Positions 58,610 to 64,000 of a stretch of DNA of 64,000 nucleotides are shown piece after piece. A program made the translations under genes and the position numbers. The notes under the pieces are model-generated. The model was given only the letters and a program-made list of their open reading frames with translations, did not search any database and had not been told where the DNA came from. The stretch is from DASQMT01 sp963827335 (GTDB lineage Bacteria; Actinomycetota; Thermoleophilia; Solirubrobacterales; Solirubrobacteraceae): assembly GCA_963827335.1 (NCBI GenBank), contig CAWHAP010000015.1:434001-498000 (forward strand), given 5' to 3'. Position 1 is the first letter of the stretch. Every line of letters starts with the position of its first letter.

Positions 58610-58945
58610 TTATCGCTCGGGCGACAGCCGTGGGTCGAGATACTCCGTGACCTGGTCCGCGGTCGGAGGATCCAGGTTCGTCAGCACCGCAACCACGTGA
58701 CCGGACTTCGGATAGATCCGCAGATCCCCGTTCATGCCGGGCGCGCCGCCCCCGTGGCCGACCCAGCCGTCTCCGGTCGCGCGTCGAGCGTCGAAGAACC
58801 CGTAGGCGTACTTGAGGCCTGACCCCGTCGAGATCTCGATCTTGCCTGCGAGCAGGCGCCTCGTGGAGCCGGCGCCGAGCAGCTTGTGGCGCAGCAGCGC
58901 GTGCGCGAACCGCGCGAGGTCCCCGATCGTCGCGTACCGGAACGT
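58610..58945 (-). pseudogene. C-terminal fragment of a class C beta-lactamase/D-aminopeptidase family gene
   Basis: Only the last ~110 codons are left: FRYATIGDLARFAHALLRHK, then SGLKYAYGFFDARRATGDGW and VGHGGGAPGMNGDLRIYPKS. The HGGGAPGMNG block is the C-terminal motif of serine beta-lactamase-fold proteins. The N-terminal half with SxxK and YxN is absent. The homology stops about 30 nt from the 3' end of tRNA-Ser(GGA), so the gene was probably truncated by integration or deletion at that tRNA. Confidence 0.75.
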
Positions 58946-58978
58946 AGACGCGCACCCTCGGCGACGCAAGGCACACGA

Positions 58979-59065
58979 CGGAGAGAGAGGGATTCGAACC
59001 CTCGGACGAGTTTCCCCGTCACACGATTTCCAGTCGTGCCCGTTCAGCCGCTCCGGCACCTCTCC
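58979..59065 (-). tRNA. tRNA-Ser (anticodon GGA)
   Basis: The 87 nt class II tRNA has acceptor GGAGAGG/TCTCTCC, anticodon stem CACGA/TCGTG with loop CTGGAAA (anticodon GGA), a long variable arm and T-loop GGTTCGAATCC. CCA is not encoded. Confidence 0.93.
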
Positions 59066-59086
59066 AGACGGTGGAAGGGTAGCCGC

Positions 59087-60289
59087 TCAGAGTTGCCAGC
59101 GGCCGTCCCGCAGGACGGGCACCCGCTCGCCGGCGGCCGTGATGCCGGTGACGGTCAGCTCGTTCGAGCCGATCATGAAGTCGGTGTGGATCTGGCTGTC
59201 GTTGGAGCGGTCGCGCTCGTCCTCGTCCAGGACGAACGGGAAGCCCTGGCCCAGCGCGATGTGGCTCGCGGCGTTCTCGTCGAGCAGCGTGTCGTAGAAG
59301 ATCGTGCCGAGCTCGCCGATCCGGCCCTCGCGGTCGACCAGCGCGACCTCGCCGAGGCGTGCGGCGCCGTCGTCCGTGCGGGTGATCGTGTCGAGCGTCT
59401 CGCCGCCCTCCGACGCGGTCAGCTCCGCCACGCGGCCGCCCTCGAAGCGCACGACGAGGTCGCGCACGACCGTCCCGTCGTGCAGGACGAGCGGCTTCGT
59501 CGAGGTCACGGTGCCCTCCGTGCGCTCCGGGTCGGGCGTCGTGAACACCTCCTCGGTCGGCAGGTTCGGCATGTGCTCGATGCCGTCCACCGTCTCGAAG
59601 CGCGCGGCCTGCCAGGCCGAGGAGCGCAGGAGGCCGATCGTCAGGTCGGTGCCGGGCCCCTCGTAGTGCAGCGCGTCGAAGTGGTGCTCGGTGAGGCGTG
59701 CGGCGCTGCCCACGAGCGTGTCGGCGCGCGCCCGCCACGCCGCGATCGGGTCGTCCTCGTCGAGCCGCAGGACGTGCAGCAGCTCCTGCTCGAGCCGCTC
59801 GAGGCCCGCGCCGTGCGGATCGAGGTCGGGGAACACGAGCTCGGCCCACACGGGCGTGGGGCACGGGCAGATGGTCCAGTTCGTCGTGCGGTCGTTGACG
59901 ACCTTGATGCCCTCCTTGACCGCCGGCAGCCGATCGCGTCCGACGCGCACGGGGTCGAGGTCGGCCATCAGGCCGGGTGCGCTCGGCCCGGACAGGGCCA
60001 CGCGGGCGGCGCGCTGGTCGCCGAGCGCGATGACGCGCTCCCCGAGCCAGGAGGGGACGAAGTCGAGCGTCTCCTCGCGCGCGAGCTCGATCCGCGCGCG
60101 CTTCACGTGCGGATCGAACCAGGCGACGTCGACGAACCTCGCGCCGTGCCGGTAGGCGCTCTCCGCCAGGGCGCGCACGAGGTACTCCTTGCCCGGCTCG
60201 CAGCCGATGGCGACGATCTGGTCGTGCTGCACGTTGGAGCCGAAGCCGATCACGAGGTCGGCGAAGCGGCGGAGGGTGGCGGCGTCCAT
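59087..60289 (-). CDS. M29-family (thermophilic) metallo-aminopeptidase
   Basis: The 400-residue protein matches the aminopeptidase T/PepS family: RFADLVIGFGSNVQHDQIVA (N-terminal domain), VNDRTTNWTICPCPTPVWAE (about 145), HMPNLPTEEVFTTPDPERTE (about 245, with metal-binding Glu) and ASHIALGQGFPFVLDEDERD with SQIHTDFMIGS (His, Asp ligands, about 360). The start is ATG 60289, with TAGCCT 7 nt upstream; longer frames would run into the tRNA-Ser gene. It lies between two tRNA-Ser genes. It releases N-terminal amino acids from peptides in the cytoplasm. Confidence 0.92.
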   Translation of the reverse strand: MDAATLRRFADLVIGFGSNVQHDQIVAIGCEPGKEYLVRALAESAYRHGARFVDVAWFDPHVKRARIELAREETLDFVPSWLGERVIALGDQRAARVALSGPSAPGLMADLDPVRVGRDRLPAVKEGIKVVNDRTTNWTICPCPTPVWAELVFPDLDPHGAGLERLEQELLHVLRLDEDDPIAAWRARADTLVGSAARLTEHHFDALHYEGPGTDLTIGLLRSSAWQAARFETVDGIEHMPNLPTEEVFTTPDPERTEGTVTSTKPLVLHDGTVVRDLVVRFEGGRVAELTASEGGETLDTITRTDDGAARLGEVALVDREGRIGELGTIFYDTLLDENAASHIALGQGFPFVLDEDERDRSNDSQIHTDFMIGSNELTVTGITAAGERVPVLRDGRWQL

Positions 60290-60352
60290 CGCGGGCAGGC
60301 TATCGGCCGTGCGCCATGTCCGGCGCGCACGCGCTACGGTGTTGCCGCTCTC

Positions 60353-60439
60353 GGAGGGGTGCGAGAGTGGTTGAATCGGGCGGTCTCGAAAACCGTTGTG
60401 CGGGCAACCGTACCGAGGGTTCGAATCCCTCCCCCTCCG
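60353..60439 (+). tRNA. tRNA-Ser (anticodon CGA)
   Basis: The 87 nt class II tRNA has acceptor GGAGGGG/CCCCTCC, anticodon loop CTCGAAA (anticodon CGA), a long variable arm and T-arm GAGGGTTCGAATCCCTC. CCA is not encoded. Confidence 0.93.
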
Positions 60440-60492
60440 CTCCACGGGCACCCGCGGGTCAACTCGGTGCTCGCACCGCCGATGACCGGTGT

Positions 60493-62359
60493 GTGAGGGC
60501 GGTTGAGCGGACGTGGAGCCGCGTCCGTCCCTGGGCGTTCGAGCTGCGGCTCGCCGCGGCGCTCTTGAGCACGCTCGTGGCGGTCATGGCGGTGTCGCAG
60601 GCGGTCACGGCCGCGCGGTCGATCGAGGCCGCGTACGCCGGGGCCGAAGCACCCGAGCGCCCGCTGGGTGAAGCAGCGGAGGTGGTGGAGACGCTGTCCT
60701 CCCGGCCAGGGGTGGTGTCGGTGCGGCTGATCGACGGCGCCGGCAGCGTGGTCGTCGCCTCCGATGCCGGACTGCTCGGGATGGGAGAGGACAGCTCGGC
60801 GATCGACGCTGCGCTGTCGGAGGGACGGGCGTACGCCGGCGAGCAGGAGCAGGAGGCGCACGCGTCCGAGCCGGGGAGCGTGATGGAGTTCGTCGAGCCG
60901 CTGCGGCTGGGCGGGCAGCCGTTCGCGCTGGAGGTCGACGCCGACGCCGCCGCGCAGGAGCATCAGCAGGCCGCGGTGCGGTCCGCCACCCGATGGGTGT
61001 TCGGGCTCGGCTTGCTGCTGGCGCTCGGGTTGGTCTACGTGCTCGGTGGGCGTGCGCTCTCGCGCCGGCACCGGAGCGTGGTCAAGCGCGCCACGCTGGA
61101 TCCGCTGACCGAGCTCGGGAACCACCGGGCGTTCCAGGAGGAGCTCGGGCGTGCGTCGTCGTTCGCGGCCCGGCAGGGTGACACGTGCGCCGTCGCGCTC
61201 GTCGATCTCGACGACTTCAAGCTCGCCGACGACGCGAAGGGCCATCGCTACGGCGATGAGGTGCTGATCGAGGTCGGACGGGTGCTGCGCTCCGGGCGGC
61301 CCGAGGACCGTGCGTTCCGGATCGGCGGCGACGAGTTCGCGATCGTGTTCGCCGGGACCGACGGGGCGGGCGCGAAGACGGCACTCGAGCGGATGCTGGC
61401 CACGGCGCAGAAGGGGACGCGGCCGACGAGCTTCACGGCGGGCGTCGCCGCGCTCGCTCCGCAGCCCGGCGACGACGCGGCGGTGATCTGGGAACAGGCC
61501 GACGCGGCGCTGTACGAGGGCAAGCGCGGCGGCAGCGGGCGGGTCGTCGTGTTCGACGACGTCGCCGAGCTGCTGTCGGTGGTGACACCGGCGAAGGCAC
61601 GCTCCCTGCGATCGCTCCTGGACGAGCCGCAGCTCCAGGTCGCGTTCCAGCCGATCCTGATGCTCCGCGACGACCGGGTCCTGGGCTATGAGGCGCTCGC
61701 GCGGCCGAGCGAGCACTACGGTTCGACGGCCCGCCGGACGCGTTCATGGTCGCCGAGAAGGTCGGCCGCGCCCACGAGCTCGATGGCGTCTGCCGCGCCG
61801 CAGCGCTGGCACGGGACCGGAGCTGCCCGCGAACGCCCTGCTGTTCCTCAAGGTCCATCCGCAGACGCTCGACCACGACGTGCTCGACGGCGATCGGCTC
61901 GTCCGTGCCGTGCGGGCGGCCGGGCTGACACCCGACCGCGTCGTGCTCGAGGTCACGGAGCAGTCGGGAGCGCGGCTCGCTCAGGTCGTCGCCGGCGCGA
62001 CCCGGCTGCGTGCGCTCGGATTCAGGATCGCGCTCGACGACGTCGGCTCGGGCAACGCCGGCCTGGAGACCCTGCGACGGCTGCCCGTCGACTACGTCAA
62101 GATCGACCGCTCGATCATCAGCGCCGCCCTCACCGACGTCAACGCGCAGGCCGTGCTCGTCGCCATCGTCGCCTACGCGCGGCGCACGGGTGCCTTCGTG
62201 ATCGCAGAGGGCATCGGGTCCGACGAGCTGCTCGCGTTCGTCCGGCACGCCCACGAGATGGACGAGATGCAGGACCTCTCGATCGAGGGCGGCCAGGGCT
62301 ACCTGCTCGGCCGCCCCGAGGTCGACCTCGACCGCAGCGCCGCGGCCACGGCCCCGTAG
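60493..62359 (+). pseudogene. GGDEF-EAL c-di-GMP protein with two frameshifts in EAL
   Basis: The N-terminal part has two membrane helices (AAALLSTLVAVMAVSQAV; WVFGLGLLLALGLVYVLGG) around an extracytoplasmic sensor loop, then GGDEF (RIGGDEFAIVF) with LTELGNHRAFQEEL. The EAL domain begins GYEALARPSEHYG. A missing base at 61720-61721 and another in the G-run 61813-61815 shift the frame twice. The remainder (LEVTEQSG, IALDDVGSGNAGL, VDYVKIDRSI, AEGIGS, GQGYLLGRP) is intact. The metal-site Asn is Lys (LLFLKVHP). If not sequencing errors, EAL is not made. Start GTG 60493. Confidence 0.85.
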
Positions 62360-62365
62360 CGCCCG

Positions 62366-63232
62366 TCAGGGCGCCTGGGGGAGCTGCTTGGTGCCCTTCT
62401 TCGTGACCGGGTTCGACGGCGGCGGCACGACCGGCCCGATGTCGCCGTCCGGCGCCTCGTCGAGGTCGACGATGACGGGCGCGTGGTCGCTCGGCCCCTT
62501 GCCCTTGCGCGCCTGCCGGTCGATCCACGCCGCCTGCACGCGCGCGGCCACGTCGTCGCCGGCCAGCACGAGGTCGATCCGCATGCCGAGGTCCTGGTGG
62601 AACATGCCCGCGCGGTAGTCCCAGTAGGAGAAGACCCGCTCGGTGCCGGGCCAGCGCTCGCGGACCACGTCGTGCAGCCCGACCGCCTGGAGGTCGCCCA
62701 GCGCGTCGCGCTCGGGCGCGGTGACGTGGGTCTGGCCGACGTAGGCGTCCGGGTCGAAGACGTCGAGGTCCGTCGGCGCGATGTTCATGTCGCCCGCCAC
62801 GACGGTCGTGGCCGCCTGCTCCGCCACGTGCTCTCGCAGCGCCGCGAGCCACGCGAGCTTGTAGCGGTAGTGGTCGGAGTCCGGCTGGCGGCCGTTCGGC
62901 ACGTAGACCGAGACGACGCGGAGGCCGCCGCACGTGGCCGACACCGCCCGGGCCTCGGGCGCGGGGAACCCCGGCGCGCCCGGCAGGCCGGCGACGACAT
63001 CGCCGAGCCCAACGCGCGACAGGATCGCCACGCCGTTCCACGCCGGCTCGCCGTGTGCGGCGACCTCGTAGCCGCGCGCGTCGAGCTCGTCGTGGAGCAG
63101 GTCGGCGAACGCGTCGTCGGCGAGCTTCGTCTCCTGCAGGCAGACGACGTCGGGGCGGCGTTCGTCGAGCCACGGCAGCAGCCGGGGCACGCGCTGCTTG
63201 ACGGAGTTGACGTTCCAGGTCGCGAGCCGCAC
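62366..63232 (-). CDS. xthA: exodeoxyribonuclease III
   Basis: The 288-residue AP endonuclease/exonuclease opens MRLATWNVNSVKQRVPRLLP, with metal Glu in VCLQETKL (about 34), VVAGDMNIAPTDLDV (about 145), SYWDYRAGMFHQDLGMRID (about 205) and the catalytic His in GPSDHAPVIVDL (about 257). It repairs abasic sites and 3' blocks. Start GTG 63232 gives the family's usual MRLATWNVNS and has TACCGT 7 nt upstream; the GTG at 63241 is less likely. Confidence 0.95.
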   Translation of the reverse strand: MRLATWNVNSVKQRVPRLLPWLDERRPDVVCLQETKLADDAFADLLHDELDARGYEVAAHGEPAWNGVAILSRVGLGDVVAGLPGAPGFPAPEARAVSATCGGLRVVSVYVPNGRQPDSDHYRYKLAWLAALREHVAEQAATTVVAGDMNIAPTDLDVFDPDAYVGQTHVTAPERDALGDLQAVGLHDVVRERWPGTERVFSYWDYRAGMFHQDLGMRIDLVLAGDDVAARVQAAWIDRQARKGKGPSDHAPVIVDLDEAPDGDIGPVVPPPSNPVTKKGTKQLPQAP

Positions 63233-63254
63233 GGCCCCCACGGTATTGGGTCGG

Positions 63255-64000
63255 CTACTCCGCGGCGGTGAGGCGCAGGCGGATGCCCCACGGGTCCTCG
63301 ACGACGTCGCCGAGCCCGGCCGCGGCGATCCGCTCCCGCAGCGCCGCGAGCGGCTCCGCGTCGAGCACGAGCGTCCACTCGCGCAGCCCGACGGTGCCGG
63401 CGGGCGCGGGCCCGACGCCCGGACCGCGCCACGTGTTGACGCCGAGGTGGTGGTGATAGCCGCCGGCGGCGAGGAAGAGCGCGCTCGGCATGCCCACCAT
63501 GACCTCGAAGCCGAGCAGGTCGGCGTAGAACGCGCGCGCCGCCGCGAGGTCCCCGACGTGGAGGTGCATGTGACCCATGCGCAGCAGCGGTCCGGCGTGC
63601 CGAACGGGCTCGTCGTCGGCGACGGTCGCGAGCAGCCCGTGCAGGTCGAGCGCCCGGGTGAACATGCCGACCCGCTCGCCCGGGCCGGCCGGGGGCCAGG
63701 CGTCGCGGTCGCGGTCGGCGTAGAGCTCGATCCCGTTGCCGTCCGGATCGGGCAGGTAGATCGCCTCCGACACCCCGTGGTCCGATGCGCCGTCGATCGG
63801 CGTGCGCGTGACCGCGAGCCGCTGGACCGCGCGGGCGAGCTCCTCGCGATCGGGATGCAGGAGCGCGAGGTGGTAGAGGCCGGCGTGGCGCCCGGCGGGC
63901 CGGGCGCCCGGCTCCTCGTGCAGCACGATCAGGTCCTCGCCGCCGGCGCCGAGCGCGGCGACGTCACCGTCGCGGCTGCGCTGGCGCAGGCCGATGGCGT
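63255..64000 (-). CDS. VOC/glyoxalase-family protein, catechol dioxygenase-like (5' end beyond window)
   Basis: The frame is open to the window edge, so the N-terminus is missing. Two VOC modules are visible: LYHLALLHPDREELARAVQR with GIELYADRDRD, and LRMGHMHLHVGDLAAARAFY with GGYHHHLGVNTW. Metal ligands His, His and Glu are in place (HLALLHP, HHHLGVNTW, GIELYAD). The pattern matches extradiol dioxygenase-like YfiE/CatE proteins. It may cleave aromatic rings or be a resistance protein. Confidence 0.83.
   Translation of the reverse strand, partial: AIGLRQRSRDGDVAALGAGGEDLIVLHEEPGARPAGRHAGLYHLALLHPDREELARAVQRLAVTRTPIDGASDHGVSEAIYLPDPDGNGIELYADRDRDAWPPAGPGERVGMFTRALDLHGLLATVADDEPVRHAGPLLRMGHMHLHVGDLAAARAFYADLLGFEVMVGMPSALFLAAGGYHHHLGVNTWRGPGVGPAPAGTVGLREWTLVLDAEPLAALRERIAAAGLGDVVEDPWGIRLRLTAAE

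Noticed and set aside
1..64000. CRISPR array or prophage
   Set aside because: No regularly spaced repeats, cas genes, integrase or phage structural genes were seen on either strand.

Overview
This is a continuous 64 kb stretch of very GC-rich chromosome with strong third-position GC bias. Genes are tightly packed on both strands, with many 1-4 nt overlaps. The gene families (MMPL exporter, DUF190, LtrA, DUF4395, DUF6812, a split-capable aspartokinase) and the frequent leaderless starts suggest a deep-branching actinobacterium. My best guess is the class Thermoleophilia (Solirubrobacterales type), but that is inferred from style and content, not from a marker gene. There is no CRISPR array, intact prophage or replication origin.

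Layout. 1-2.0 kb: the end of an EboC-like prenyltransferase and myo-inositol-phosphate-synthase-like operon. 2.2-4.2 kb: a MoaD-like sulfur carrier coupled to a BNR-repeat protein, then a small histidine kinase. 4.3-9.0 kb: a cell-wall and aspartate-family block on the minus strand (aminotransferase, lysC, asd, dacB). 9.0-10.8 kb: a fluoride-resistance operon with two CrcB halves and a triple-DUF190 protein. 10.8-16 kb: housekeeping genes (cupin, YcaQ-like protein, DctA, a DsbA-like protein with DUF4395) and a 152 bp imperfect palindrome. 16-20 kb: two regulator/target pairs (MarR with a flavin-binding PNPOx protein; TetR with an MMPL exporter). 20-32 kb: secreted and oxidative enzymes, including a GH144-like glucanase with RTX repeats, a candidate contractile-injection cargo, a Rieske/LLM/GH13 cassette, LtrA and an M28 peptidase. 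32-45 kb: TetR with a DrrAB-type ABC exporter, LysR with a cysteine-dioxygenase-like cupin, a cNMP-domain/flavin reductase fusion, and AraC with two tandem alpha/beta hydrolases. 45-48.2 kb: the informational core tRNA-Val, large-type SRP RNA, dnaX, ybaB, recR. 48-64 kb: a secreted protease, MFS transporter, amidohydrolase, acyl-CoA ligase, decayed IS481 element, MOSC protein, membrane glycosyltransferase, two tRNA-Ser genes, an M29 aminopeptidase, a frameshifted GGDEF-EAL gene, exonuclease III and a VOC dioxygenase cut by the window end.

Gene expression. More than 20 genes have a -10-like TANNNT hexamer ending 6-9 nt before the start codon, the arrangement expected for leaderless mRNAs. This signal settles several starts that the longest open frame would misplace (MarR, TetR, exonuclease III, the aminopeptidase). 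Genes with a real leader, mostly secreted proteins, have AGGAGG-like ribosome sites instead. Two genes (recR, and the candidate injection cargo at 21.8 kb) have no ATG, GTG or TTG at the position where homology and coding signal begin.

Most promising for follow-up: the orphan injection-system-like cargo (21819-23180), the CrcB pair with triple DUF190, the MoaD carrier whose Gly-Gly is masked by two extra residues, the cNMP-binding flavoprotein lacking redox cysteines, and the perfectly symmetric 24 bp divergent promoter at 9 kb.
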